NCBI RefSeq assembly: GCF_900458435.1
Contig: NZ_UHCT01000001.1
Location: 1,178,001 to 1,242,000, forward strand
From: Staphylococcus carnosus
GTDB taxonomy: Bacteria > Bacillota > Bacilli > Staphylococcales > Staphylococcaceae
Reading direction: 5' to 3'
Length of the DNA stretch: 64,000 nt
This document shows, one piece after another, positions 20,060-29,780 of the stretch; the first letter of the stretch is position 1, and each line of letters opens with the position of its first letter. The notes under the pieces are model-generated. The model did not search any database and was not told the DNA's origin. It worked only from the letters and a program-made list of their open reading frames with translations. Made by a program: the position numbers and the translations under genes.

Positions 20060-23000
20060 ATGAGCTGGTTCGATAAACTATTTAGTGATGAAGATGACGA
20101 AGAAGTATACCAACGAAAATATAGTCAACGTCGACAAAAATTAGAAGAAAAAGAACGTCATCGTCAATCATTGCTTCCTGAAAATAATGATATTTATAAT
20201 CGTCCGAAAGGCAACTTTCGTTTTCCTCTGCATGTTGATAATCCTGAAAATAGCGAAGATGAAGCATATGCATCTTATACGGATACACAAGCTTCACATG
20301 CTGAGGAAAGATCCCAAGAAGCAAATTTTCAACAGGATAATCGACGTCATAGAAGACGCCGGAATTTTGAAGAAAACAGCAATTCAGAACAAAGTGATTT
20401 CAGATCGTCTAGAAGTTCACGCTCACGTTATAGCCAGAAACAACATAATAATGCAAATGAACCATCACACACATCAAATAAAAGACGCGTTCAAAATTAT
20501 ACTTCCACGTATGACACAAAAGATGTGTATTACAGAAGTGGTGAATTCAGAGCTGAAGAAGTACCTTCTGCAATATTCGGTACTAAAAAACGCCATCCTT
20601 TGGAAAATGATGTAATCAAAAGTGACGGCACATTTAAAAAAGAAGAAGAAACCCAAAAACATGAGCGTATTCCGACAGATCCTTTAAATGGTGCAAGAAG
20701 TTATGAAAAAACAGAAGACAAAAAATCATCTGACCATCAAAATGATGAGACAGCTGCAACATCTTCAAAATCAAAAGAAGAACTTCAGCATACAATGAAA
20801 GAAACACCGAATTATTCTAAAGCAGATAATACAATTAACATTAATAATATTTATGCTTCTCAAATTGTCGAGGAAATCAGACGTGAAAGGGAACGCAAAT
20901 TCTTAAAACGTAAAAAGTTCAAAGAAGCTTTACAGCAAAAGCGTGAACAAGAAGATACTGATTCAATTCAAAAAGCAATTGATGATATGTATGCTAAACA
21001 AGCCAAACAATATGTAGAAGATTCAGTGTTCCATGAAAATGATTCTGCTGCTGAAAATACCAAGCAAGACCAAGAAGATTTCAAGGATCCTTCAGAGACA
21101 TCTATAGGTGATGAAGCAAAAACAATTGTTTCCGAAGAGGAACATGATTTAAATTCAGATTTTGACTATGAAGAAATCAATTTAGATGACGTTCAACAGG
21201 TTCAATCTATAGATGATAAGGATGTAGAAATTATAAATGATGATAACGAAGCTCAAAACGAAATTAAATCTGATGAGTTTGAAAATAAGATTGATTCAGA
21301 AGCATCTTCGAAATCAACCGAAGCAGCACAACCATTAAAAAATGAGGAACATGAAATTACTGAAGCGCAATATACCGAGATGGATGATGCTCCAGCTGAA
21401 AAAACAGAAGAACTTGACAGTAAAACAGAAACAAGTTCTCAATTAACTGAAGATGTGCCTGTAGCAACATCAGAGTATGATAAACATCTAGAAGTTCAAG
21501 AACCTACTTCAATAAATGAACCTTCATTAAAACCAGACAACCAATCGAAAGAAGAGGTTAAAACTCAGTCTAGTCTTCAAAACACAGAAGATAAAAGTGT
21601 TAAATCTCAGGAAGGTTCTAAATCATTAGAACCAGAATTGAAACCTTCTTATACAAAAGAAGCACCAGTCGATAAAACAGCGCATCCAAATGAACAAAAA
21701 TCTGAAACTGAATCATTAGAACCGCGACTTACACCTGAGCAGCCATCAAACAACAAAGATGAAGCGGAAAAAGAAGAAGAAGAAAAACAAGAGGATATCT
21801 CAGATACTGAAACATTAGAAGAATCAATTTCTGAAGATGAAGAAACGCAAAATGAAATTGATACCCATGATAAGCAAGAAAACAATGAAAATGAAGTAGA
21901 AGACAAAAGTAAACAGAGCGCTGATTCTGAAATTAAACGACCTCTACGTAAAGGTGCTAAACCATTTAATGTAATGATGACACCTTCAGATAAAAGAAGA
22001 ATGCAAAGAGCAAACAAAAATAACAACGCATCCACATTAAGACCTGATATTAAAAAAGAATCAGAATCAACAAGAGAAAATAAACCAGAACAAGAACAGG
22101 TTCAGGATGCAGATGTTGAAAAACTTCAAGGAGAGCAACGAAATAATGTTCCTGAAAATAATGTGAAGCAGGAAGAAGCGGGTCATATTACAGAAAGTAT
22201 GAATCAATTGCGTGCTGAACAAAACACTGCAGCGGAGATGCCTCAGACTGAACTAACAGAACAAAAACAAGAGACGAGTTCAGAAGACAATATTAAATCA
22301 ACTAAACCTGTTGCACATGAAGGTATTCGAAAAGGACCTAATTTAAAACTGCCAAGTGTAGAGTTGCTTGATGATCCAGAAATCCATGAGATAGATGAGG
22401 AATGGATTGAAGAGAAAAAACAAGAACTTAATGATGCTTTCTATTACTTCAATGTTCCAGCAGAAGTTAAAAATGTAACAGAAGGTCCAAGTGTCACTCG
22501 TTTTGAACTATCAGTAGAAAAGGGCGTTAAAGTCTCACGTATCACTGCATTACAAGACGATTTAAAAATGGCATTAGCAGCTAAAGATATTAGAATTGAA
22601 GCTCCAATTCCTGGTACAAGTTTAGTAGGTATAGAAGTGCCAAATGTTTCACCTACTAAAGTTAATTTACGATCCATTATAGAAAGCGCTAAATTTAAAA
22701 ATGCTGAATCTAAATTAACAGTAGCTATGGGTAATAGAATTAATAATGAACCATTATTAATGGATATTGCTAAAACACCACATGCGCTCATTGCGGGTGC
22801 TACGGGTTCAGGTAAGTCCGTTGCAATCAACAGTATGCTGCTTTCTTTACTTTATAAAAACCATCCTGAAGAACTTAAGTTGCTTCTAATAGACCCTAAA
22901 ATGGTTGAATTGGCACCTTATAATGGATTGCCTCATTTAGTGTCACCAGTTATTACAGATGTAAAAGCAGCTACTCAAAGTTTAAAATGGGCTGTAGATG

Positions 23001-23728
23001 AGATGGAAAAGCGTTATAAATTATTTGCACAATACCATGTACGTAATATTACAGCATTTAATAAAAAAGCATCGTATGAGCAGCGCTTACCGAAAATTGT
23101 TATCGTCATCGATGAATTAGCAGATTTAATGATGATGGCTCCTCAAGAAGTTGAACAATCTATTGCAAGAATTGCTCAAAAAGCACGTGCATGCGGTATT
23201 CATATGCTTGTTGCAACACAAAGACCGTCTGTAAATGTAATTACTGGATTAATCAAAGCAAATATTCCAACACGTATTGCATTTATGGTATCATCTAGTG
23301 TGGATTCAAGAACGATACTTGATAGTGGCGGTGCTGAACGGTTATTAGGATATGGCGATATGTTGTATCTTGGTAATGGTATGAATAAACCGATTCGTGT
23401 TCAAGGCAGTTTTGTTTCAGACGATGAAATTGATGCTGTTGTTGACTTTATCAAAGAACAGCGTCAACCAGAGTACTTGTTTGAAGAAAAAGAATTATTA
23501 AAACAAACGAAAGCCCAATCAAAAGATGATTTGTTTGATGAAGTATGCAGATTTATGGTGGCAGAAGACCATATATCTACATCATTAATCCAACGACATT
23601 TCCAAATTGGATATAACAGGGCAGCAAGAATTGTTGACCAATTAGAAGAATTGGGATATATTTCAGGCTCCAATGGTTCAAAACCAAGAGAAGTTTATTT
23701 AACTTCAGCTGAAATAAATGAGGAATAA
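20060..23728 (+). CDS. sftA: FtsK/SpoIIIE-family DNA translocase, SftA (YtpT) type
   Basis: DNA pump of 1222 aa that moves chromosome ends out of the closing septum. There are no transmembrane helices, as in B. subtilis SftA. Residues 1-20 hold an MSWFDKLFSDEDD head. Residues about 40-755 are a very long hydrophilic linker rich in Glu, Lys, Asp, Ser and Gln. The motor follows, with Walker A GATGSGKS at 913-920, Walker B IVIVIDELADL and a C-terminal winged-helix gamma domain for sequence reading. In S. aureus the corresponding large protein is called FtsK. The ATG at 20060 is set by GGAAGGAAGTGA; murC follows 18 bases later. Confidence 0.92.
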   Translation: MSWFDKLFSDEDDEEVYQRKYSQRRQKLEEKERHRQSLLPENNDIYNRPKGNFRFPLHVDNPENSEDEAYASYTDTQASHAEERSQEANFQQDNRRHRRRRNFEENSNSEQSDFRSSRSSRSRYSQKQHNNANEPSHTSNKRRVQNYTSTYDTKDVYYRSGEFRAEEVPSAIFGTKKRHPLENDVIKSDGTFKKEEETQKHERIPTDPLNGARSYEKTEDKKSSDHQNDETAATSSKSKEELQHTMKETPNYSKADNTININNIYASQIVEEIRRERERKFLKRKKFKEALQQKREQEDTDSIQKAIDDMYAKQAKQYVEDSVFHENDSAAENTKQDQEDFKDPSETSIGDEAKTIVSEEEHDLNSDFDYEEINLDDVQQVQSIDDKDVEIINDDNEAQNEIKSDEFENKIDSEASSKSTEAAQPLKNEEHEITEAQYTEMDDAPAEKTEELDSKTETSSQLTEDVPVATSEYDKHLEVQEPTSINEPSLKPDNQSKEEVKTQSSLQNTEDKSVKSQEGSKSLEPELKPSYTKEAPVDKTAHPNEQKSETESLEPRLTPEQPSNNKDEAEKEEEEKQEDISDTETLEESISEDEETQNEIDTHDKQENNENEVEDKSKQSADSEIKRPLRKGAKPFNVMMTPSDKRRMQRANKNNNASTLRPDIKKESESTRENKPEQEQVQDADVEKLQGEQRNNVPENNVKQEEAGHITESMNQLRAEQNTAAEMPQTELTEQKQETSSEDNIKSTKPVAHEGIRKGPNLKLPSVELLDDPEIHEIDEEWIEEKKQELNDAFYYFNVPAEVKNVTEGPSVTRFELSVEKGVKVSRITALQDDLKMALAAKDIRIEAPIPGTSLVGIEVPNVSPTKVNLRSIIESAKFKNAESKLTVAMGNRINNEPLLMDIAKTPHALIAGATGSGKSVAINSMLLSLLYKNHPEELKLLLIDPKMVELAPYNGLPHLVSPVITDVKAATQSLKWAVDEMEKRYKLFAQYHVRNITAFNKKASYEQRLPKIVIVIDELADLMMMAPQEVEQSIARIAQKARACGIHMLVATQRPSVNVITGLIKANIPTRIAFMVSSSVDSRTILDSGGAERLLGYGDMLYLGNGMNKPIRVQGSFVSDDEIDAVVDFIKEQRQPEYLFEEKELLKQTKAQSKDDLFDEVCRFMVAEDHISTSLIQRHFQIGYNRAARIVDQLEELGYISGSNGSKPREVYLTSAEINEE

Positions 23729-23746
23729 GAAAGAAGGAGTGTTAAT

Positions 23747-25060
23747 ATGACACACTATCATTTTGTCGGAATTAAAGGTTCTGGGATGAGTTCTTTGGCT
23801 CAAATAATGCATGATTTGGGTCATGAAGTTCAAGGTTCCGACATAGACCAATATGTGTTTACAGAAAAAGCATTAAGAAATAAAGGAATTAAAATATTAC
23901 CTTTCAATCCTGATAATATTGAAAAGGGCATGACAATTATTCAAGGGAATGCCTTTTCAGATACACATGAAGAAATTGTACGTGCACATGAGTTAGACTT
24001 GGAAGTTATTGATTACCCAACATTTTTAGGGCATGTAATTGAGCAATATATTTCAATTGCAGTAACTGGCGCTCATGGTAAAACATCTACAACTGGTCTG
24101 TTATCTCATGTTATGAATGGAGATAAAAGAACTTCTTTCTTAATTGGTGATGGTACTGGCTTAGGTATTCCACAAAGTGAATTTTTTGCATTTGAAGCTT
24201 GTGAATATAGACGTCACTTTTTAAGTTATCACCCTGACTATGCAATAATGACAAACATTGATTTTGATCATCCTGATTATTTTAAAGATGTGGATGATGT
24301 TACAAATGCCTTCCAAGAAATGGCATATAATGTCAAAAAAGGAATTGTTGCATGGGGTAAAGACGAACACTTACGTAAAATTAAAGCGGATGTTCCAATT
24401 TATTATTATGGATTAGAAAAAAATGAAGATATTTATGCTGATAATATTCAAATTACAGAGCATGGAACACAGTTTGATGTTTATATCGATGGTAAATATT
24501 TTGATCAATTCTTATCTCCGCAATATGGTGACCATAATATTTTAAATACGTTAGCGGTTATTATGGTTTGTCACTTAGAAGGACTTGATATTGAGAATAT
24601 CAAAGAAGCATTAGAGACATTTGGAGGGGTAAAAAGACGCTTCAATGAAACAAAGTTACATAATCAAGTATTAGTTGATGATTATGCCCACCATCCACGT
24701 GAAATTAATGCTACAATTGAGACAGCAAGGAAAAAATATCCGAACAAAGAAGTAATTGCTGTTTTCCAACCTCATACTTTTTCAAGAACGAAAGCATTCT
24801 TGGAAGAGTTTGCTGAGAGCTTGAGCAAAGCAGATCGAGTATTCTTGTGTGATATCTTTGGATCAATCAGAGAACACGATGGTAGTTTAACTATTCAAGA
24901 TTTAATTGATCGTATTCCAGGTGCTCAGCTAATCGGTGAAAACAATGTAAATATATTAAATGAATTTGATAATGCGGTTATTTTATTTATGGGTGCAGGA
25001 GACATTCAAAAAATCGAACGCGCTTATATGGAAAATAATGGCGTGACAAATGAATTTTAA
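23747..25060 (+). CDS. murC: UDP-N-acetylmuramate--L-alanine ligase
   Basis: Cytosolic Mur ligase of 437 aa that adds L-Ala to UDP-MurNAc. The N-terminal [20 protein letters not shown] is the UDP-binding glycine loop, and [14 protein letters not shown] is the ATP P-loop. [10 protein letters not shown] and [10 protein letters not shown] are family signatures. The length is normal. It lies downstream of sftA and upstream of ytxG, as in other staphylococci. Confidence 0.97.
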   Translation: MTHYHFVGIKGSGMSSLAQIMHDLGHEVQGSDIDQYVFTEKALRNKGIKILPFNPDNIEKGMTIIQGNAFSDTHEEIVRAHELDLEVIDYPTFLGHVIEQYISIAVTGAHGKTSTTGLLSHVMNGDKRTSFLIGDGTGLGIPQSEFFAFEACEYRRHFLSYHPDYAIMTNIDFDHPDYFKDVDDVTNAFQEMAYNVKKGIVAWGKDEHLRKIKADVPIYYYGLEKNEDIYADNIQITEHGTQFDVYIDGKYFDQFLSPQYGDHNILNTLAVIMVCHLEGLDIENIKEALETFGGVKRRFNETKLHNQVLVDDYAHHPREINATIETARKKYPNKEVIAVFQPHTFSRTKAFLEEFAESLSKADRVFLCDIFGSIREHDGSLTIQDLIDRIPGAQLIGENNVNILNEFDNAVILFMGAGDIQKIERAYMENNGVTNEF

Positions 25061-25130
25061 TATGTTTATACTATTTTTGCTTTGGGTATTTTAAAAAAAT
25101 AAGACATAAGCTATTTAGGAGGCGTTTTTA

Positions 25131-25571
25131 ATGGACTGGATTTTACCTGTAGCAGGTCTAATTGCAGCACTAGCATTTTTAGTTTTAGTAATCGGAATTG
25201 TGCTAGTCTTAGTATCTGTTAAGAAGAATTTAGACTATGTTGCTAAAACTCTTGACGGAATTGAAGGACAAGTACAAGGGATTACTCGTGAATCAACAGA
25301 CTTACTTCACAAAGCTAACCGCTTAACTGAAGATATTCAAGATAAAGTGGACCGCTTAAATTCTGTAGTTGATGGAGTAAAAGGAATCGGTGATTCTATC
25401 CAAGATTTAGATGGATCAGTGGACCGAGTAACAAACTCAATTGCACATAATATTTCTCAAAATGAAGACAAAATTTCACAAGTCATCCAATGGTCTAATG
25501 TTGCTATGGAAATTGCTGATAAATGGCAATATAGAAAGCAACAAAGAGAAAGTGCAAACTACAGAGGCTAA
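25131..25571 (+). CDS. ytxG: DUF948 protein (YtxG)
   Basis: 146 aa with one N-terminal transmembrane helix (about residues 3-30) and a long coiled-coil-like region (about 30-130) with the heptad-rich VDRLNSVVDGVKGIGDSI. It is probably anchored in the membrane with the coil in the cytosol. B. subtilis YtxG lies beside ytxH and is induced by general stress. Function is unknown. AGGAGG precedes the ATG. Confidence 0.85.
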   Translation: MDWILPVAGLIAALAFLVLVIGIVLVLVSVKKNLDYVAKTLDGIEGQVQGITRESTDLLHKANRLTEDIQDKVDRLNSVVDGVKGIGDSIQDLDGSVDRVTNSIAHNISQNEDKISQVIQWSNVAMEIADKWQYRKQQRESANYRG

Positions 25572-25572
25572 A

Positions 25573-25581
25573 TGGTATAAT
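25573..25581 (+). promoter_or_regulatory. extended -10 promoter upstream of ytxH
   Basis: TGG-TATAAT directly after the ytxG stop; the -35 region (TGCAAA at 25553) is poor, as expected for an extended -10 promoter. It would give ytxH its own transcript. Confidence 0.5.
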
Positions 25582-25648
25582 GTAGTTCGATTGAACTGTA
25601 TACCTCATCTGTAGGCTCAAACATAATCAATTATAGTACTTACAAATT

Positions 25649-25692
25649 GCACTTAAATGAGGTTGATTCAACTTTGTTTAAGTGCTTTTATT
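25649..25692 (+). terminator. hairpin in the ytxH leader
   Basis: Perfect 9-bp stem (25649-25657 / 25677-25685) followed by TTTTATTTAT, ending just before the ytxH ribosome site. It could end ytxG transcription or attenuate ytxH. Confidence 0.65.
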
Positions 25693-25707
25693 TATAGGAG
25701 GCAAAAC

Positions 25708-27084
25708 ATGAGAAAGAAAAATGATGAAGCTAAATTAGAAATCTATGAAGTTGAAGCCATGGCTGACACAGTACGCAAAGATTTCGTATCTGGATTTATT
25801 GCAGGCGCTTTTATCGGATCAGCAGTAGGGTTCATTTTAAATCAAGTTAAAAAACGTAAACAACAAGAAAAACAATTTGAAGAAAAATTTGAACAAGATA
25901 AACCATCTATGAAAGAAAAAGTAAGTGCACAAACTGATGCTTTAAAAGCGAACGCACAAGACCAACTTCAAGGTATGAAAGATGTAGCGCAACAAATTAG
26001 AAATGAAGTTGCACAAAAATTAAAAGATGACGAACAAGAATATGATGTTGAAACATTACGAGCTGAAAAACAAGCAATCAGAAATGAAGCTGCTAGTCAT
26101 GACTTAGCAGATGTTTCTCCGAAAGCGCAAGAGGAAGTTTCTGGTGATAGCAATGCTTCAACTGATTCAAAAGATGATGTTTCTGCAACACTTGAATTCA
26201 CAGCTTCAGGAAATGCAAAAGCAGCAAAAGAAAAAGCTAAATTGATTGAAAATGATAATACTGTAGCTGCAAAAGTAAGTGAACTATTTAAAGAAGCGCC
26301 TGTTAAATCAAGTGCTTTTGCAACGGTTCCTGTTCTTGTAACAGTTACAAAAGCAGTAGCTGAATCAGATAAAAAAGCAGATACTAAAACAACAAAACCT
26401 GAAAAATCTAAATCAGCATCAAAAGCAGCACCTAAACCAGCAGAGAAACGTACAAATCAAACACATGAAAAAGCATCAATGGACAAGGGCGTTATTACAC
26501 ATGATAAAGCAACTGCAAATCATGCAACTGAAGGTAAAAATGTCGCTGGTCATACAGTAGTAATTGCTAAAAAAGATGATGATTCAGCAGTAAAAGTAGC
26601 TGCCAAAGAAGAAGGTCAACCTGAAGAAAAAGTTAATACAACTAAAGTAGATAGCGGTTCAAACAAAAAAGCGGCTGCTCAAAAAGAAACAACAGCTAAG
26701 AAAGAAGAACCTACAGCAAAAGTAGAATCAAAAACAGTGAATAATACTACTACAACTAAAACAGAAACTAGTAAAACAACAGACACTCCTAAAAAGACAG
26801 CAGCAACAACTACTAAACAAGCTAAAGCGTCATCATCTAAAGATGCTACAAAAACAACGACTAAAACTACAAGAAAGCCTGCTGCTAAAGGAAGTAAAAC
26901 AACAACACAAAAAACAACAACAAAAACTAAATCACAAGGTCAAAATAATTCACAAAAATCATCAGCTAAGAACAAAACTACTGGATCAGCTAATAAAGCA
27001 CAATCAACAACTAAACAAACAACAAATCAACCTAAAGGTGAAGCAACTAAGAAAAAAATTGAAAAGAAAACATTCAATGATTAA
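25708..27084 (+). CDS. ytxH: YtxH-domain protein with long Lys/Thr/Ala-rich tail
   Basis: 458 aa. The start at 25708 is fixed by TAGGAGG (25695-25701); an in-frame ATG at 25657 lies inside the leader hairpin. Residues about 17-50 hold a Gly/Ala-rich transmembrane helix (DFVSGFIAGAFIGSAVGF) ending in KKRKQQEK, the YtxH signature. A charged helical region follows to about 200. From about residue 220 the protein is a low-complexity Lys/Thr/Ala/Ser tail with blocks such as TKTTTKTTRKPAAKG. The tail is strongly basic and resembles histone H1 C-terminal domains. B. subtilis YtxH is far shorter. Function is unknown. The base composition is A-rich from codon bias, not evidently foreign. Confidence 0.85.
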   Translation: MRKKNDEAKLEIYEVEAMADTVRKDFVSGFIAGAFIGSAVGFILNQVKKRKQQEKQFEEKFEQDKPSMKEKVSAQTDALKANAQDQLQGMKDVAQQIRNEVAQKLKDDEQEYDVETLRAEKQAIRNEAASHDLADVSPKAQEEVSGDSNASTDSKDDVSATLEFTASGNAKAAKEKAKLIENDNTVAAKVSELFKEAPVKSSAFATVPVLVTVTKAVAESDKKADTKTTKPEKSKSASKAAPKPAEKRTNQTHEKASMDKGVITHDKATANHATEGKNVAGHTVVIAKKDDDSAVKVAAKEEGQPEEKVNTTKVDSGSNKKAAAQKETTAKKEEPTAKVESKTVNNTTTTKTETSKTTDTPKKTAATTTKQAKASSSKDATKTTTKTTRKPAAKGSKTTTQKTTTKTKSQGQNNSQKSSAKNKTTGSANKAQSTTKQTTNQPKGEATKKKIEKKTFND

Positions 27085-27097
27085 GAGCGATGATTAT

Positions 27098-27136
27098 AAA
27101 TCAGCCTTGCAAAGGCAAGGCTGATTTATTTTTATT
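27098..27136 (+). terminator. terminator of ytxH
   Basis: Perfect 13-bp stem (27098-27110 / 27115-27127) with an AAAG loop and a T-rich exit. Confidence 0.85.
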
Positions 27137-27236
27137 ATATTAAGGTGGATATAAAGAGAAAAACATAGTATCATGACTTTATAATTATGTGAAAATTGTA
27201 AATTGTTTAAAATGTGAGATTATTTGGCTGTAAAGG

Positions 27237-27265
27237 TTGAAATTTAATGAACTTACTGCTACAAT
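27237..27265 (+). promoter_or_regulatory. sigma-A promoter of aroA
   Basis: TTGAAA (27237-27242), 17-base spacer, TACAAT (27260-27265). Confidence 0.7.
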
Positions 27266-27343
27266 ACATGTTAAATTCAATTTTTTACCGCTTTAAAGTG
27301 TAATAAGTTGGATGCAAAATAATTACATAGAGGTGACCAGGTA

Positions 27344-28432
27344 ATGAATAAGTTGGAACAGTACAGAAATGAAATCGAAGACATTAATGAGCAAATTTTA
27401 GATCTTCTTGTAAAACGTGGAAAACTTGCACAAAAAATTGGAGAAGAAAAACGTAAGCAGGGTACTAAAGTATATGATCCTGAACGTGAAAAAGTAATGT
27501 TAAATGCATTAATTGAGAAAAATAATGGTCCATTTAATGACAATGTAATTAAACAATTATTCAAAGAAATTTTTAAAGCATCCATAGATTTACAAAAAGC
27601 AGATCACGAAAAACACTTAATTGTATCAAGAAAGTTAAAACCTGAAGATACAATTGTGAAATTTGAAAATGGCGGCGTAATTGGAGATGGTAATAAATCA
27701 TTTATCTTCGGTCCTTGTTCAGTAGAATCACAAGAACAAGTAGACAAAGTTGCTGCTGATTTACAAAATAAAGGTTTGAAATTCATTCGTGGCGGTGCTT
27801 TCAAACCACGTACATCACCATATGATTTCCAAGGATTAGGATTGGAAGGGTTGAAAATCCTCAAAAATGTGAAAGATAAATACGGTTTGAATGTAGTCAG
27901 TGAAATTGTAACACCTGCTGATTTAGAATTAGCAGATGATTACTTAGATGTATTCCAAATCGGTGCGCGTAACATGCAAAACTTTGAATTATTAAAAGAA
28001 GCAGGACGTACAAATAAACCTATTTTGTTAAAAAGAGGGATGTCAGCAACTATTGAAGAATTTATCTTTGCTGCAGAATACATTGCTTCTCAAGGTAATA
28101 GCAATATCATCTTATGTGAACGCGGTATCAGAACATATGAAAAAGCAACAAGAAATACTCTAGATATTTCTGCAGTACCTATTTTAAAACAAGGTACTCA
28201 TTTACCGGTAATGGTTGATGTTACACACAGTACTGGAAGAAAAGACATAATGTTACCGACTGCAAAAGCAGCTTTAGCTGTTGGAGCAGATGGTGTAATG
28301 GCAGAAGTGCATCCAGATCCAGCGGTAGCGCTTAGTGATAGCGGCCAACAAATGGATTTAGAACAGTTTGATAAATTCTATAATGAGTTGAAACCATTAG
28401 CAGATATGTATGATAACAATCAATTACGCTAA
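27344..28432 (+). CDS. aroA: bifunctional DAHP synthase / chorismate mutase
   Basis: 362 aa fusion. Residues 1-85 are an AroQ-type chorismate mutase helix bundle ([19 protein letters not shown]). The rest is a type I-beta DAHP synthase with [29 protein letters not shown] and the late [10 protein letters not shown]. It makes the first shikimate-pathway intermediate from PEP and erythrose-4-P. The fused mutase normally confers feedback control by chorismate or prephenate. The symbol follows staphylococcal use (aroA beside ccpA), not the EPSP synthase name of enteric bacteria. AGAGGTGA precedes the ATG. Confidence 0.95.
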   Translation: MNKLEQYRNEIEDINEQILDLLVKRGKLAQKIGEEKRKQGTKVYDPEREKVMLNALIEKNNGPFNDNVIKQLFKEIFKASIDLQKADHEKHLIVSRKLKPEDTIVKFENGGVIGDGNKSFIFGPCSVESQEQVDKVAADLQNKGLKFIRGGAFKPRTSPYDFQGLGLEGLKILKNVKDKYGLNVVSEIVTPADLELADDYLDVFQIGARNMQNFELLKEAGRTNKPILLKRGMSATIEEFIFAAEYIASQGNSNIILCERGIRTYEKATRNTLDISAVPILKQGTHLPVMVDVTHSTGRKDIMLPTAKAALAVGADGVMAEVHPDPAVALSDSGQQMDLEQFDKFYNELKPLADMYDNNQLR

Positions 28433-28466
28433 AAATTGTTTTAAAATCAGTTGATTTGTATTATAT

Positions 28467-28519
28467 AACTCCTTCCAAAAATAATTGCTGATATGCAGGA
28501 ATTTTGGGAGGGGTTTATT
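28467..28519 (+). terminator. terminator between aroA and ccpA
   Basis: Arms 28467-28480 and 28502-28515 pair with G-U pairs, followed by a T-rich exit. Some aroA read-through into ccpA remains possible. Confidence 0.65.
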
Positions 28520-28593
28520 TCTGTGTAAATTTTTACTTCAAAATTAAAGTATTGAAAAAATATATTTGGAATTCATTTATTAATTTCGTTTTT

Positions 28594-28623
28594 TTGACAA
28601 ATAGGTGACAAAGAGATTATATT
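28594..28623 (+). promoter_or_regulatory. distal ccpA promoter
   Basis: TTGACA (28594-28599), 18-base spacer, TATATT (28618-28623). Confidence 0.5.
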
Positions 28624-28654
28624 AATTTAAGTCTGAAAGAATTTGTGGTAAACT

Positions 28655-28683
28655 TTGAAAATGCTATAAAAACTTACTATAAT
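28655..28683 (+). promoter_or_regulatory. proximal ccpA promoter
   Basis: TTGAAA (28655-28660), 17-base spacer and a perfect TATAAT (28678-28683), 33 bases before the ccpA start. Confidence 0.75.
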
Positions 28684-28688
28684 AGTAT

Positions 28689-28702
28689 TTGAACCGCTTA
28701 CA
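28689..28702 (+). promoter_or_regulatory. cre-like site in the ccpA promoter
   Basis: TTGAACCGCTTACA matches 10 of the 12 fixed positions of TGWAANCGNTNWCA, with the CG core intact. It overlaps the expected start of transcription, a position fit for CcpA autorepression. Confidence 0.55.
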
Positions 28703-28716
28703 GAAAGGATGATAAC

Positions 28717-29706
28717 ATGACCGTAACGATATACGATGTTGCAAGAGAAGCCCGAGTATCAATGGCAACAGTTTCTCGCGTAGTAAATGGCAACCAAAAT
28801 GTAAAACCTGAAACGAGAGATAAAGTTAACGAAGTCATTAAAAAGTTAAACTACAGACCCAACGCGGTCGCTAGAGGCTTAGCAAGCAAGAAAACAACAA
28901 CAGTAGGGGTAATTATACCAGATATTTCAAATGTCTATTATTCACAGCTCGCACGTGGGTTGGAAGATATTGCAACAATGTATAAATATCATTCAATCAT
29001 TTCTAATTCTGATAATGATCCAGAAAAAGCAAAAGAGATATTTAATAATCTACTTAGTAAACAAGTAGATGGTATCATCTTCTTAGGTGGTACGTTGGAT
29101 GATGAATTAGAAAAACTTATTGAAACATCATCAGTGCCTGTTGTAGTATCAGGTACAAGCGATGATGATCATAGTATTGCTTCAGTTAATATTGACTATA
29201 AACAAGCAGCAAAAGAAGTCACTGAACATTTAATTGAGACAGGTGCAAAACAATTCGCATTTGTAGGTGGAAATAATTCTGAAAAAGCAGAGGCAGATGT
29301 TTTAGAAGGATTACAAGAAGTTCTGCAACAACATCAATTATCTTTAGATGATAATTTGAAATTCACTGGCAAAGAGACATACAAAGATGGATTGAATGCA
29401 TTTGAGACAATTTCACAATTTAAACCTGATGCTATTCTTTCTATTAGTGATGAACAAGCAATTGGTATCGTACACGCTGCTTTAGATGCTGATGTAAAAA
29501 TCCCAGAAAATCTGCAAGTTGTGAGTTTTAATAATACACGACTCGTTGAAATGGTTCGTCCGCAATTATCAAGTGTTATCCAGCCATTATACGACATAGG
29601 AGCAGTTGGTATGCGTTTATTAACGAAGTATATGAATAATGAAGACATTACGGAATCTAATGTTATCTTACCTTATAGAATAGAATATCGTGGTACAACG
29701 CGATAA
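28717..29706 (+). CDS. ccpA: catabolite control protein A
   Basis: LacI/GalR regulator of 329 aa. The N-terminal helix-turn-helix and hinge ([20 protein letters not shown], then [11 protein letters not shown]) precede a periplasmic-binding-protein-like core. With HPr-Ser46-P it binds cre sites and is the global regulator of carbon use. Neighbours fit the family: aroA upstream and the CcpA-controlled acu/acs locus downstream. A cre-like site in its own promoter suggests autoregulation. Confidence 0.97.
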   Translation: MTVTIYDVAREARVSMATVSRVVNGNQNVKPETRDKVNEVIKKLNYRPNAVARGLASKKTTTVGVIIPDISNVYYSQLARGLEDIATMYKYHSIISNSDNDPEKAKEIFNNLLSKQVDGIIFLGGTLDDELEKLIETSSVPVVVSGTSDDDHSIASVNIDYKQAAKEVTEHLIETGAKQFAFVGGNNSEKAEADVLEGLQEVLQQHQLSLDDNLKFTGKETYKDGLNAFETISQFKPDAILSISDEQAIGIVHAALDADVKIPENLQVVSFNNTRLVEMVRPQLSSVIQPLYDIGAVGMRLLTKYMNNEDITESNVILPYRIEYRGTTR

Positions 29707-29722
29707 TGCTTATATAAATATT

Positions 29723-29778
29723 AAAGCACTTGAAATCGACACATTTAATAATGGCGATATTCCAAGTGCTTTTTTAAT
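29723..29778. terminator. terminator between ccpA and acuC
   Basis: AAAGCACTTG (29723-29732) and CAAGTGCTTT (29763-29772) form the stem, with T6 on the plus strand and a T-rich minus exit. It lies between convergent genes. Confidence 0.75.
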
Positions 29779-29780
29779 TG

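Noticed and set aside
20187..20615. 142-aa plus-strand frame within sftA
   Set aside because: Out-of-frame shadow of the low-complexity linker; sftA itself is clearly translated in the other frame.
21649..22035. 128-aa serine-rich minus-strand frame opposite sftA
   Set aside because: It mirrors the Glu-rich codons of the sftA linker; composition alone explains it.
22444..22830. 128-aa minus-strand frame opposite the SftA motor
   Set aside because: Antisense to highly conserved motor sequence and without a ribosome site.
26843..27124. Gln/Lys-rich 93-aa frame at the end of ytxH
   Set aside because: Frame-shifted reading of the Lys/Thr repeat tail, with no start signal.
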